Shown one piece after another: positions 7,536 through 16,123 of a stretch of DNA of 64,000 nt. This stretch comes from Avibacterium paragallinarum. GTDB taxonomy: Bacteria; Pseudomonadota; Gammaproteobacteria; Enterobacterales; Pasteurellaceae. The notes below the pieces were generated by a model that saw only the letters and a list, made by a program, of their open reading frames with translations, was not told the DNA's origin and ran no database searches. The stretch's first letter is position 1. Every line of letters starts with the position of its first letter. The stretch is from contig NZ_UGHK01000001.1 of NCBI RefSeq assembly GCF_900450705.1, forward strand, positions 124,001-188,000, read 5' to 3'. The position numbers and the translations under genes were made by a program.

Positions 7536-8294
7536 ATGGCAAACAAGAAAATCATTGTTTGGGCGTTATTTGATAGCGGCAACGGCTGCTATACCCAAGC
7601 AGCAAAAGCATTTCGCAATATTAAAATCTATCCTATCGGCATTGATATTGAGCGTAAAAATCGGCATTTTCTACCGCTGAATTTAGCGGATTTTGGGCGG
7701 TTGTTTGGTGATAAAACCCTGTTTAATAAGCTAGATAGCCTCCCTAAACCCGATGTCATTTTAGCCAGTCCGCCTTGTGAGAGTTTTTCCGTTGCCAACT
7801 CTATTAAGGGCGGGAATGTCTGTTGGCAATGGCAGGGAAATACACGCTTTGCTATTCGTCGTCGCAAAGATTTTGACGCGGCAGCGGTTAAAAAGCGACG
7901 TTATCGTTATGAGACCTCTTTTTTAAATCGAATTAATGGTGAGCTTTGCATTTATAACACCATTGAGATTATTAAACGGTATCAGCCGAAAATTTATGTG
8001 ATTGAAAACCCTTATGCGAGCCGCCTTTGGCACTATCTTGATGAGATTTTAGCCTTTCCTCTTCCTTATGCGAACCCTACCTATTATGGGAATTATGGCT
8101 GGCCCTGCAAAAAGGCGACTAAGTTTAAAAGCAATATTCCGCTAAATTTGCGTTATCAGCATTATATTTCGGGCAAAACGATGTTTGACTGTTTACACAG
8201 TTATAACGCCCGTTCAGCCATTCCGTTGCCGCTTATCCACGATATTTATCGTCGTATTATTGAGGTATTAGGGGGTAACGATGCGTCATTTTAA
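7536..8294 (+). CDS. DNA C5-cytosine methyltransferase-like protein
   Basis: The 252-residue protein has the landmarks of a 5-methylcytosine methyltransferase. There is a SAM-binding N-terminus (WALFDSGNGCYTQAA, diverged motif I), the catalytic Cys motif SPPCESFS at about residues 82-89, and the ENP motif (VIENPY) near 156. It is short for the family (usually more than 300) and lacks an obvious target-recognition region, so it may be relaxed in specificity or partner-dependent. It follows com by 58 bases and overlaps the next methyltransferase by 14. Together they appear to replace Mu mom. Confidence 0.75.
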   Translation: MANKKIIVWALFDSGNGCYTQAAKAFRNIKIYPIGIDIERKNRHFLPLNLADFGRLFGDKTLFNKLDSLPKPDVILASPPCESFSVANSIKGGNVCWQWQGNTRFAIRRRKDFDAAAVKKRRYRYETSFLNRINGELCIYNTIEIIKRYQPKIYVIENPYASRLWHYLDEILAFPLPYANPTYYGNYGWPCKKATKFKSNIPLNLRYQHYISGKTMFDCLHSYNARSAIPLPLIHDIYRRIIEVLGGNDASF

Positions 8295-9117
8295 TCAAGC
8301 ACCGTTGCCGTTTGTCGGGCAAAAACGGCTGTTTTTAAATGCCTTTAAACAGGTTTTAAATGAGCATATTTCTGATGATGGGGAGGGGTGGACGATTGTC
8401 GATGCTTTTGGAGGAAGTGGTTTATTAAGCCATGTGGCAAAGCGTATCAAGTCCAAAGCACGGGTGATTTATAATGATTTTGATGGCTATGCCGACAGGT
8501 TAAAACACATAAGCGATACAAATCGTTTACGAGCTGAACTGCTTCAAATTGTTGGCGATATTGTACCCAAAAACAAGCGATTAGATAACAATAAAAAGCA
8601 AGAAATCATCAATAAAATCAATGATTTTAAGGGATTTAAAGACCTCAACACCATTGCAAGTTGGTTGCTTTTCAGTGGGCAACAAGTCAGCTCATTTGAG
8701 GAGCTATTTAGCAAGACATTTTGGAATGGAATAAAGCTGGCTGATTATCCTAGTGCAGAGGATTACCTTGATGGGCTTGAGATAGTCAGCGAGCCATTTC
8801 AACAGCTTCTGCCTAAGTTTGCCGACAACCCTAAAGCCCTGTTTGTGTTAGACTCGCCTTATCTTTGCACCAAGCAAAACAGCTATAAAATGGCAAATTA
8901 TTTTGATTTGATTGATTTCTTGCAGCTTATTGACCGAACACGACCGCCTTATGTGTTTTTTAGCTCCACTAAGTCAGAGTTTGTGCGGTTTATTGCGTAT
9001 ATGGTGCAGGCGAAAAAGGATAACTGGCAAGCCTTTGATGGAGCTGAGCGGATAGTCCTTCAAACATCGTTAAACTATCAGGTTAGCTATGAGGATAATT
9101 TGGTGTTTAAATTCTAA
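8281..9117 (+). CDS. Hin1523/Hia5-type DNA N6-adenine methyltransferase
   Basis: The 278-residue product has PFVGQKRLFL at residues 10-19 (SAM motif X), IVDAFGGSGLLSHVAKR near 40 (motif I) and LDSPY near 200, a variant of the DPPY catalytic motif. Haemophilus Mu-like prophages carry such genes (Hin1523, Hia5) where Mu has mom. Those enzymes methylate adenine almost without sequence specificity and protect phage DNA from restriction. The position after com and at the prophage right end fits. Specificity here is inferred from homology and location. Confidence 0.85.
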   Translation: MRHFNQAPLPFVGQKRLFLNAFKQVLNEHISDDGEGWTIVDAFGGSGLLSHVAKRIKSKARVIYNDFDGYADRLKHISDTNRLRAELLQIVGDIVPKNKRLDNNKKQEIINKINDFKGFKDLNTIASWLLFSGQQVSSFEELFSKTFWNGIKLADYPSAEDYLDGLEIVSEPFQQLLPKFADNPKALFVLDSPYLCTKQNSYKMANYFDLIDFLQLIDRTRPPYVFFSSTKSEFVRFIAYMVQAKKDNWQAFDGAERIVLQTSLNYQVSYEDNLVFKF

Positions 9118-9123
9118 AAATTA

Positions 9124-9145
9124 AGGGGCTAACGCCCCTATTTTT
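9124..9145. terminator. Rho-independent terminator, end of prophage late operon
   Basis: AGGGGC-TAAC-GCCCCT hairpin (9124-9139) followed by ATTTTT. It stands between the converging adenine methyltransferase gene and the two small minus-strand genes, and its complement also has a T-rich exit, so it can serve both. Confidence 0.8.
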
Positions 9146-9326
9146 CAACGCCCGCCTTATAGCCTGCCTCATAAGCCGCACGCATAAGGCGTTTGATATT
9201 CCATACGCCCATATCATAAAAATCTAAATGGTCGCTCATTCGGGTCTCTAATGTTTCAATATCCCCCACCTCTTTTGCAATGGTTTCTAATACGTTGTTA
9301 ATAGCTTTTTCAGTTGGTTTTTTCAT
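9138..9326 (-). CDS. Small DUF6900-like protein
   Basis: A 62-residue acidic, helical protein. The central IETLETRMSDHLDFYDMGVWNIKRLMRAAYEAGYKAG resembles the DUF6900 pattern (ETLETR.SD.LDF..V.VW..K.AL..AY.AG) found in phages and mobile elements. No function is known. It is the second gene of a two-gene minus-strand unit at the extreme right end of the prophage, and its stop codon lies in the shared terminator hairpin. Confidence 0.6.
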   Translation of the reverse strand: MKKPTEKAINNVLETIAKEVGDIETLETRMSDHLDFYDMGVWNIKRLMRAAYEAGYKAGVEK

Positions 9327-9329
9327 TGC

Positions 9330-9608
9330 TTATTTCCCTCTTAAAATGTTTGCGATTTTGTCAGCGATTTGCTGGGCGACAATGTCAAAGTTAGTCTCGA
9401 TTGAAACGCGTTGGCGACAATGTTCAGAGTGTTCAACCAGCGTGCCTTGTGGCATATAAAGTAAATAAATTGTTGGCTCATTTTGATAACTATCTTGACG
9501 GACTTGAAAGCGGCGTTTCCCTTGCACAAATTCCCCATTTTTAAAGCCGTGATGGTTTTCAAGTCTGGTGGTTAAGTGTTGAATAAATTCTCGTGTATTA
9601 AATTTCAT
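9330..9608 (-). CDS. Prophage protein of unknown function (92 aa)
   Basis: The 92-residue protein is not recognised. It has an N-terminal helix (REFIQHLTTRLENHHGFKNGEF), a beta-rich middle (RRFQVRQDSYQNEPTIYLLYMPQG) and a C-terminal helix (NFDIVAQQIADKIANIL). No signal peptide or membrane segment is seen. The start is preceded by AGGGAC with normal spacing. It heads the minus-strand pair with the DUF6900-like gene, three bases apart, opposite in direction to the late genes. Genes in this place are often cargo. Confidence 0.6.
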   Translation of the reverse strand: MKFNTREFIQHLTTRLENHHGFKNGEFVQGKRRFQVRQDSYQNEPTIYLLYMPQGTLVEHSEHCRQRVSIETNFDIVAQQIADKIANILRGK

Positions 9609-9742
9609 TTTTATGTCCCTGTTGTTTTATGTTGGGGGCATCATTGCTCGTTGGGGACGAGGAGTAAAGGGGAAATAAGCGGGTAATTAAGCTGACTGGC
9701 TAACAATGTAGCTGGGGAGGTATGGAGGTCTATTTCAGCATC

Positions 9743-9771
9743 GTTTAAAAGCAGTTTAAATAGTGTTTAAA
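9743..9771. repeat. Three GTTTAAA repeats at 11-bp spacing near prophage right end
   Basis: GTTTAAA occurs at 9743, 9754 and 9765, exactly 11 bases apart, about one helical turn. The group lies 80-110 bp inside the right end, where Mu has binding sites for its transposase. These could be transposase-binding sites of this element; that is inference from position and phasing. Confidence 0.5.
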
Positions 9772-9782
9772 TATCATAAAAA

Positions 9783-9824
9783 ATCCACATAACGTGGGAA
9801 ATTTTTTTCTCAAGTTATGTGGAT
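9783..9824. repeat. 11-bp inverted repeat next to prophage right end
   Basis: ATCCACATAAC (9783-9793) and GTTATGTGGAT (9814-9824) pair perfectly around a T-rich 20-base spacer, 29 bp from the prophage edge. It may be an end-binding site or a terminator insulating the prophage from flanking transcription. Confidence 0.5.
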
Positions 9825-9850
9825 GCTTTTCTCATTTTTCGCGGACGGCT

Positions 9851-9997
9851 TCAACGGATAAACTCAGGAACATCGGAAATAGTATGAGTTGAAATATTAA
9901 AATTTTCCATCGCTCTTAGTGTGTGTATTCCCCAATAAGCATCATTAGGTACTTCTCGTTTACCAAGTAAATCAACTTCAATGCGTACATTTGTCAT
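9851..9997 (-). pseudogene. aspA: aspA (aspartate ammonia-lyase) 5' fragment, cut by prophage
   Basis: Forty-eight codons from ATG 9997 read [25 protein letters not shown] and [15 protein letters not shown]. This closely parallels the start of E. coli AspA ([25 protein letters not shown]). After codon CGT the sequence changes to prophage and the first phage triplet supplies TGA. AspA converts aspartate to fumarate plus ammonia and is about 470 residues long, so the enzyme is truncated. The ribosome site AAGGA upstream of the ATG is intact. The remainder should lie beyond the left end of the prophage. Confidence 0.92.
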
Positions 9998-10055
9998 AAT
10001 TAGTTCCTTATATTTTGTTAAATATGACTCTATTATAGATATTTAATTTAGGGAA

Positions 10056-10077
10056 AAACTTGAAGTAGATCACATTG
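10056..10077 (-). promoter_or_regulatory. CRP-like site upstream of aspA
   Basis: AAACTTGAAGTAGATCACATTG matches the CRP 22-mer with a perfect TCACA right half and a TGA core in the left half. It lies about 60 bp before the aspA start. Catabolite control of aspA is established in enteric bacteria. Confidence 0.55.
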
Positions 10078-10160
10078 TTAAAAATGTATATAAGATATTA
10101 ATTTATCGTTAGAATTAGATTTTTTGTGTGTAATGGAAGGAAGATGATATCTCGCTAATT

Positions 10161-10198
10161 AAACTAGAACACCTATCTATTAATAGCTGTTCTAGTTT
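10161..10198. terminator. Inverted repeat between clpX and aspA
   Basis: AAACTAGAACA (10161-10171) and TGTTCTAGTTT (10188-10198) form an 11-bp stem with a 16-base loop, 20 bases past the clpX stop. No long T-run follows on the clpX strand, so termination efficiency is uncertain. Confidence 0.5.
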
Positions 10199-10218
10199 TG
10201 AAACAAATAGTAAAAATT

Positions 10219-11469
10219 TTACGATTTATATATTATCTGTGGAGCTTGGTTTTTTGTTACCGTACTCTCTTCAATGATTACCTTCTCGACATTTTTCAAT
10301 GAAGGAAGATCGTACATCGTATCAAGCAACAATCCCTCTACGATAGAACGCAATCCCCTCGCCCCCGTTTTTCTTTCCAACGCCTGTTTTGCCATTGCCA
10401 CGAGGGCAGCGTGGGTAAATTCTAACTTCACATTTTCAAGGTTGAATAGCACTTGATATTGCTTAGTAAGTGCATTTTTCGGTTCGGTCAGAATTTGGAT
10501 TAAGGCTTCTTCATCAAGATCGGCTAATGGTGCTATCACGGGTAAACGCCCAATAAATTCAGGGATTAAACCAAATTTCATTAAATCATCAGGTTCAACT
10601 TGGGCAAATAGTTCCGTCAAGGTAGCTTTATCTGATTCTCCTTTCACTTCTGCTCCAAAGCCGATACCACTACCTACATGTACGCGTTTTTCAATGATTC
10701 TATCTAACCCCGCGAAAGCTCCGCCGCAGATAAAGAGAATTTTTGATGTATCAAGGCGTAACATCTCTTGTTGTGGGTGTTTGCGTCCACCTTGTGGTGG
10801 GATTGACGCAATCGTTCCCTCTACTAATTTAAGTAAGGCTTGCTGAACACCCTCGCCTGATACATCACGGGTAATAGATGGGTTCTCTGATTTCCGCGTA
10901 ATTTTGTCAATTTCATCAATGTAAATAATGCCTTTTTCTGCTTTTTCCACGTCATAATCGCAATTTTGCAAAAGTTTTTGTAGCACATTTTCTACATCTT
11001 CACCAACATAACCCGCTTCGGTGAGTGTGGTTGCATCAGCCATTGCAAAAGGCACATTCAGCATTCTAGCTAGGGTTTCTGCCAATAGGGTTTTTCCGCT
11101 TCCCGTTGGACCAATGAGCAAAATATTACTTTTGCCTAGTTCCACATCGTCAGCCTTATAGCCCGCCTGTTGGCGTTTGTAATGATTATACACCGCAACG
11201 GCAAGCACTTTTTTGGCATAGTTTTGCCCAATGACATAATCATCTAAATGCGCGCGAATTTGATGAGGCGTAGGTAATGCCACCTGTTCTGTTTGTTGCT
11301 CACTTTCTTCCTGAGTTTCCGCTGTTTGCTGCTCCGCTTCAACTAAAAAATTATGGCAACGTTCAATACATTCATTACAAATTGCACCTTCTACGCCAGA
11401 AATAAGTTTTTTTACTTGGCTACGGTCATTACCGCAAATAGAGCAATGGAGTTGTTGTTCTGTTGTCAT
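10219..11469 (-). CDS. clpX: ClpX, ATPase subunit of ClpXP protease
   Basis: The 416-residue AAA+ unfoldase recognises tagged or native substrates such as ssrA-tagged proteins and threads them into ClpP. The N-terminal zinc-binding domain shows four Cys (C9, C12, C31, C34). A Gln/Glu-rich linker follows (about 45-65), then Walker A GPTGSGKT (about 117), the pore loop GYVGEDVE, and Walker B IIYIDEID. The IGF loop that docks on ClpP appears as [10 protein letters not shown]. Length is normal for the family. It lies three bases after clpP, in the usual tig-clpP-clpX order. Confidence 0.98.
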   Translation of the reverse strand: MTTEQQLHCSICGNDRSQVKKLISGVEGAICNECIERCHNFLVEAEQQTAETQEESEQQTEQVALPTPHQIRAHLDDYVIGQNYAKKVLAVAVYNHYKRQQAGYKADDVELGKSNILLIGPTGSGKTLLAETLARMLNVPFAMADATTLTEAGYVGEDVENVLQKLLQNCDYDVEKAEKGIIYIDEIDKITRKSENPSITRDVSGEGVQQALLKLVEGTIASIPPQGGRKHPQQEMLRLDTSKILFICGGAFAGLDRIIEKRVHVGSGIGFGAEVKGESDKATLTELFAQVEPDDLMKFGLIPEFIGRLPVIAPLADLDEEALIQILTEPKNALTKQYQVLFNLENVKLEFTHAALVAMAKQALERKTGARGLRSIVEGLLLDTMYDLPSLKNVEKVIIEESTVTKNQAPQIIYKS

Positions 11470-11472
11470 AAT

Positions 11473-12063
11473 TTATTCCGTTTCTCTTTTAATTAGGACT
11501 TCGTCAATTAAGCCGTAAGCTTTGGCTTCTTCGGCAGACATAAAATTGTCGCGATCAGTATCGTTTTCAATTTTTGCTAAAGGCTGCCCTGTGTGGAATG
11601 CCAATTTTTCATTCAATGTCTGCTTAATTTTTAAGATTTCTTGGGCGTGAATTTGAATATCGGAAGCCTGCCCACGGAATCCCCCTAGTGGTTGGTGAAT
11701 CATCACCCGTGCATTTGGTAATGCCGCACGTTTGCCCGGTGTGCCACCCGCGAGTAAAAATGCTCCCATTGAACAAGCCTGTCCAATACAAAGGGTTCTC
11801 ACATCAGGCTTAATGAATTGCATTGTGTCATAAATCGCCATTCCCGCGGTTACCGAGCCGCCCGGAGAGTTAATGTAAATACTAATATCTTTGTCTGGAT
11901 TTTCCGATTCTAAAAAAAGCAGTTGTGCGACGATCAAATTCGCCATATTGTCTTCAACTTGCCCACTTAAAAAAATCACACGCTCTTTCAATAAACGTGA
12001 ATAAATGTCATATGAACGCTCGCCTCTTGCAGTCTGTTCAACGACCATAGGGATTAAAGCCAT
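11473..12063 (-). CDS. clpP: ClpP, serine protease subunit
   Basis: The 196-residue ClpP forms the tetradecameric peptidase chamber used with ClpX. The catalytic triad is visible: S98 in GQACSMGA, H123 in MIHQPLGG and D172 in NDTDRDNF. The start at 12063 was preferred to an ATG four codons upstream because GGAG sits at the right distance from it, and the product then begins [10 protein letters not shown], like Haemophilus ClpP. It is separated from tig by an uptake-signal hairpin, so it probably has its own promoter just upstream. Confidence 0.97.
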   Translation of the reverse strand: MALIPMVVEQTARGERSYDIYSRLLKERVIFLSGQVEDNMANLIVAQLLFLESENPDKDISIYINSPGGSVTAGMAIYDTMQFIKPDVRTLCIGQACSMGAFLLAGGTPGKRAALPNARVMIHQPLGGFRGQASDIQIHAQEILKIKQTLNEKLAFHTGQPLAKIENDTDRDNFMSAEEAKAYGLIDEVLIKRETE

Positions 12064-12116
12064 AGAAATCTCCATTAATCTTTTCCGATAGGCGTGCTAT
12101 CAGGAAATCAAATAAT

Positions 12117-12159
12117 AAAAGTGCGGTCATTTTTCGCTTAAAAAAAACGACCGCACTTT
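12117..12159. terminator. Paired uptake-signal hairpin between tig and clpP
   Basis: Inverted copies of the uptake signal, AAAGTGCGGTC (12118-12128) and GACCGCACTTT (12149-12159), form a strong stem. The A-rich left flank gives a T-run on the minus strand, so it should terminate tig transcription. Confidence 0.8.
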
Positions 12160-12181
12160 AAAAGGGTAATAAAATCCGAAA

Positions 12182-13480
12182 TTATGCTTGTGGATTCATC
12201 ACTTCATCAAATGAAGCCGCTTTTTCACTCACTTGTGCTTTCGCTAAGACCGCATCAACGGCTTGTTCCTCTAACACTGCATTGCGAATATTATTCATTA
12301 ACTCTTTGTTATTTTTATAATATTCCACCACTTCTGCTGGCTGCTCATAAGCTGACGCAATTTCGTCAATCATTGCGTTTACGCGATCTTCATCCACTTT
12401 TAATTCATTTGAAGCAATCACTTCTGCGAGTAATAAGCCAACTTGAACGCGACGTTTTGCTTGCTCTTCAAATAATTCGCGAGGTAATTGTGACGCTTGT
12501 TGTTGGTTGCCACCAAAACGTTGTGCCGCTTGTTGGCGTAACACATCAATTTCTTGTTCAACTGCTGCAGCTGGGACATCAATTGGGTTTTGTTCAATTA
12601 AACCTTCGATAACTTGATTTTTAACGCGTGCCGTTAAAGCATTTTTCAATTCACGTTGCATATTTTTAGCAATTTCTGCACGTAAATCTGCTACGGTTTT
12701 AGTGTTTGGACCAAATTTCGCCACAAACTCGTCGGTTAATTCAGGCAATACCATTACTTCCACTTTTTTCAAGGTAATGGCAAATTTCGCGGCTTTACCT
12801 TTTAAGTTCTCAGCGTGGTATTCTTCTGGGAAGGTTACACCAATATCAAACTGCTCACCTGCTTTATGTCCAACAATGCCTTCTTCAAAGCCAGGGATCA
12901 TTCTGCCTTGCCCCATTGCTAATACGAAATCAGTGGCTTTGCCGCCTTCAAATTCTTCGCCATCAACACTTCCAACGAAGTCAATAGTTACACGATCATC
13001 AGCTTTTGCTGGCTCTTGAGTTTCTTCCCAAGTTGCTTGTTGTTTGCGTAACACATCAACCATTTTGTCAATGTCTGCTTCGCTGATTTCAACAACAGGT
13101 TTTTCAACTTTGATTTGATCTAAACCTTTTAATTCCACTTCTGGATACACTTCAAAGGTTGCGGTGAAAACAAGATCTTTACCCGCTTCAAATTGCTCAA
13201 CGTTAAATGTTGGGCGACCCGCTAGATTCACTTTGCTTTCAACAAGCACGTTGAAGAAGTGTTTTTGTAATAGATCACCTAACACATCTTGACGCACAGA
13301 CGCACCAAAGCGTTTTTCAATGATATGTGGTGGCACTTTACCTTTACGGAAACCATCTACGCGTGCATTTTTTGCTACACGTTTTAATTCTTCACGCACC
13401 GCTTGTTCTACGGTTTCAGCTGGAACGGTGAGAGTTACACGACGCTCAAGACCTTGAGTTGTTTCAATATTAAATGACAT
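12182..13480 (-). CDS. tig: Trigger factor, ribosome-bound chaperone and prolyl isomerase
   Basis: The 432-residue chaperone binds nascent chains at the ribosome exit. The ribosome-docking loop GFRKGKVP is at residues 43-50. The FKBP-like isomerase domain spans roughly 150-240 ([30 protein letters not shown]). The C-terminal helical cradle follows, ending in a variable tail ([14 protein letters not shown]). Length and order are normal. It is the first gene of the tig-clpP-clpX cluster and is divergent from the BCCT transporter gene. Confidence 0.98.
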   Translation of the reverse strand: MSFNIETTQGLERRVTLTVPAETVEQAVREELKRVAKNARVDGFRKGKVPPHIIEKRFGASVRQDVLGDLLQKHFFNVLVESKVNLAGRPTFNVEQFEAGKDLVFTATFEVYPEVELKGLDQIKVEKPVVEISEADIDKMVDVLRKQQATWEETQEPAKADDRVTIDFVGSVDGEEFEGGKATDFVLAMGQGRMIPGFEEGIVGHKAGEQFDIGVTFPEEYHAENLKGKAAKFAITLKKVEVMVLPELTDEFVAKFGPNTKTVADLRAEIAKNMQRELKNALTARVKNQVIEGLIEQNPIDVPAAAVEQEIDVLRQQAAQRFGGNQQQASQLPRELFEEQAKRRVQVGLLLAEVIASNELKVDEDRVNAMIDEIASAYEQPAEVVEYYKNNKELMNNIRNAVLEEQAVDAVLAKAQVSEKAASFDEVMNPQA

Positions 13481-13985
13481 TATGTTACCTCAAAATGAAT
13501 TTGCACTCGGCGAACACTAACACCGAACACGTTAGTAAATAAAAAGTTAAAAGACATCAGATTATAGCGATACAACACTCGCCCGTCGAGATATTGAGAA
13601 ATAAAAAAATACAATTGGGCATTTTTTAACCTAAAAACTTCATTCTATAAGAATGATAATTTAGAAAAGATAATGTATTTAATTTTAAATACAAGGAAAA
13701 TCGATCCTGACGATGCTTTGATACACTGGAGAGTGTAATAAATTGATGAATTGCTATCTTTTATCTTATTGATAAAAATGTCAAAAATCCCTTTTCTGGC
13801 AAAATTTAGATTTTTATGCTAAAATAGCAACTATTTTATATATTTAATTTTTATTTTTAAGCTATTTTATCCATTTTATGCTAACAAAATTTTGAGAGTA
13901 GGAGAAACTAAGAAGTTTAAAGTATAGCTCTCAGCCATAATACACAACCCTTAATAAATCATAAAACCTAGAGGAGAACCTTATT
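13481..13985. other. Intergenic region between tig and BCCT transporter
   Basis: 505 AT-rich bases without a gene. It must hold divergent promoters. On the plus strand TGCTAAAAT (13817-13825) looks like an extended -10 about 160 bp before the transporter. A 7-bp inverted repeat TTTTATC-TTATT-GATAAAA sits at 13759-13777. Nothing else was recognised. Confidence 0.4.
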
Positions 13986-16013
13986 TTGTCTTTTTCAAAT
14001 TTTATCCAGCAAAAATCCTCATTTAACCCCTTTGTGATTGGGGCAACTTTATTACTGGTTATTTTGTTGCTCGTTGCAACGTTAATTTTGCCAGAAAAAA
14101 CCACCGCACTTTTAGATTGGGCGAAAGCGGGGGTGTTTGCTAATTTTAGCTGGTTTTATATTTTAGCTTTTTCCGTTTTCCTTTGTTTCTTATTCGAGTT
14201 GTCGGTCAGTAGCTTGGGTAATATTAAGCTCGGAACGAATGAAGAAGAACCTGAATTTTCTTTCCTTTCTTGGCTAGCGATGTTGTTTGCCGCTGGAATG
14301 GGGGTTGGGTTGATGTTCTTCGGCGTAGCAGAACCGCTCACCCATTATTTTTCCGCCATCACCACAGGATCGCCCGAACATAAACAGCAAGAAGCCTTGT
14401 TGCACACCTTTTTCCACTGGGGCATTCACGCTTGGGCAGTGTATGGGGTGATCGCCTTAGCACTCGCTTATTTTGGCTTCCGCTATAAATTGCCGTTGGC
14501 GTTGCGTTCTTGCTTTTATCCTTTATTGAAAGATCGCATTAACGGTAAAGTAGGCGATGTGATTGATATTATGGCGTTAGTGGCGACCCTTTTCGGGATT
14601 ATCACTACCTTAGGATTTGGTGCGGCACAGCTCGGTGCAGGGCTAACTCAGCTTGGCGTGGTGGCTGAAAATAGTTTCGGCTTGCAAACGGTGATTATCG
14701 TTGTGGTGATGTCCATTGCGGTATTTTCCGCCATTTCAGGGGTGGGCAAAGGGGTGAAATTACTCAGCGAAATCAATCTCGGCTTAGCCCTCGCTTTAAT
14801 GTTGTTTATTTTAATCGCAGGCCCAACCCTATATTTGCTCACCACATTTAGCGATAACATTGGCATTTATTTGAGCAATTTAGTACGCCTAAGTTTTAAA
14901 ACCTATGCCTATGAAACGGAAAACACCTCGTGGTTTACGGGCTGGACGGTGCTTTATTGGGCGTGGTGGTGTTCGTGGGCGCCATTTGTGGGCTTGTTTA
15001 TCGTGCGTATTTCCCGCGGACGCACCATTCGCGAATTTATTTTCGGCGTGCTAGCCGTGCCAAGTTTATTCTGCGTCTTGTGGTTCACCGTGTTTGGCAA
15101 CAGTGCGATTTGGTTAGAGCTAAACGTGGCAGAGGGGGCATTGCACGCGTTCACCTCCGCACCAGAAAAATTGTTATTTAAATTCTTAGATTATCTTCCG
15201 CTTTCCGCATTAACGGGCACAATGGCGTTGGTGATTATTTCTTTATTTTTCATCACCTCCGCGGACTCGGGCATTTATGTGTTAAATAATATGGCATCAC
15301 GGGATAAAAGCCTCTCCGCACCGCGTTGGCAAGCCATAATGTGGGGTGCGGTGATGATGGTGCTGGCTATCGTGTTAATGCGTGAGGGCGGTTTAGGCAC
15401 GCTTCAAACAATGACTTTATTGGTCGCACTTCCCTTTGCAATGTTGATGTTAGTGATGTGCGTAAGTTTATGGAAAGGCTTGAACGCGGATCAAAAATAT
15501 TTCGCCGCCAAAGTTACCCCAACCAGCCTGTTATGGACGGGGGAAAAATGGCGAGAGCGTTTGGGGCAAATGCTTAATCAAACGCAAGAAAAGGATATTT
15601 TAAAATTCCTTAACCGCACTGCTTTGCCTGCGATGCGTGAGTTGCGTCAAGAATTGGTTAATGTGCATAATTTGAACGTGGAGGTGGCGCAAGCCTTGGA
15701 TTCTGACGAACCAAATGTGGAGCTTATCATCAAGAAAGAATCAATGCGTGATTTTATGTATGGAGTGAAATCCGTAAGCCACGAAATTGCCTCGCAGTTG
15801 GTTGATGATGAAAATCTCCCGCATATTCAGCATTCCGTCACTTACCAGCCGATGACTTACTTCGCTGACGGTCGTACGGGCTATGATGTGCAATATATGA
15901 CACGTAACGAACTCATCGCCGATATTTTGCGTCAATATGAACGCTATCTCAGCTTGCTAGAAGACGTGGGGCAAGAGCTAATGTCGCACGAGCAAACGGA
16001 GCTGGCGGAATAA
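13986..16013 (+). CDS. betT: BCCT-family choline/betaine transporter (BetT-like)
   Basis: The 675-residue protein has twelve predicted membrane segments in its first 510 residues and a long cytoplasmic tail. The family signature is clear: ALAYFGFRYKLPLALRS and the Trp-rich WTVLYWAWWCSWAPFVGLFIVRISRGRTIREF near residue 320. The extended C-terminal tail (about 515-675) is typical of BetT-type transporters, where it senses osmolarity. The start is TTG at 13986, supported by GAGGAGAA seven bases upstream; no suitable ATG exists. It stands alone and ends at a paired uptake-signal terminator. Confidence 0.9.
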   Translation: MSFSNFIQQKSSFNPFVIGATLLLVILLLVATLILPEKTTALLDWAKAGVFANFSWFYILAFSVFLCFLFELSVSSLGNIKLGTNEEEPEFSFLSWLAMLFAAGMGVGLMFFGVAEPLTHYFSAITTGSPEHKQQEALLHTFFHWGIHAWAVYGVIALALAYFGFRYKLPLALRSCFYPLLKDRINGKVGDVIDIMALVATLFGIITTLGFGAAQLGAGLTQLGVVAENSFGLQTVIIVVVMSIAVFSAISGVGKGVKLLSEINLGLALALMLFILIAGPTLYLLTTFSDNIGIYLSNLVRLSFKTYAYETENTSWFTGWTVLYWAWWCSWAPFVGLFIVRISRGRTIREFIFGVLAVPSLFCVLWFTVFGNSAIWLELNVAEGALHAFTSAPEKLLFKFLDYLPLSALTGTMALVIISLFFITSADSGIYVLNNMASRDKSLSAPRWQAIMWGAVMMVLAIVLMREGGLGTLQTMTLLVALPFAMLMLVMCVSLWKGLNADQKYFAAKVTPTSLLWTGEKWRERLGQMLNQTQEKDILKFLNRTALPAMRELRQELVNVHNLNVEVAQALDSDEPNVELIIKKESMRDFMYGVKSVSHEIASQLVDDENLPHIQHSVTYQPMTYFADGRTGYDVQYMTRNELIADILRQYERYLSLLEDVGQELMSHEQTELAE

Positions 16014-16039
16014 TTTAAGCGATAGCAACGAATAAAAAC

Positions 16040-16082
16040 AAAGTGCGGTCAAAAAAATGATAGAATTTTGCACCGCACTTTT
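16040..16082 (+). terminator. Paired uptake-signal terminator after BCCT transporter
   Basis: AAAGTGCGGT (16040-16049) pairs with ACCGCACTTT (16072-16081) and is followed by further T residues. Confidence 0.8.
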
Positions 16083-16123
16083 TACGCGAGCTTTTCTCGC
16101 TTTTGATGTTTATGGAGAACTTT

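Larger units (their letters stand above)
1..9853 (+). mobile_element. Mu-like prophage, right-hand part (left end outside window)
   Basis: Gene order follows the Mu late region: gp43-like C-terminus, gp44-, gp45-, gp46-, gp47- and gp48-like baseplate genes, tail fibre, fibre assembly, then a com/modification cassette at the right end. Mu's right end finishes in ...CGCTTCA; here the phage sequence finishes GCGGACGGCTTCA at 9841-9853. The next base starts the interrupted coding sequence of aspA on the minus strand, which fixes the boundary. The 5-bp target duplication expected for a Mu-type element would be ACGGA (9854-9858), but the other copy lies outside the window. Only three exact uptake signals occur in it (3289, 4766, 5959). 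Confidence 0.9.
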
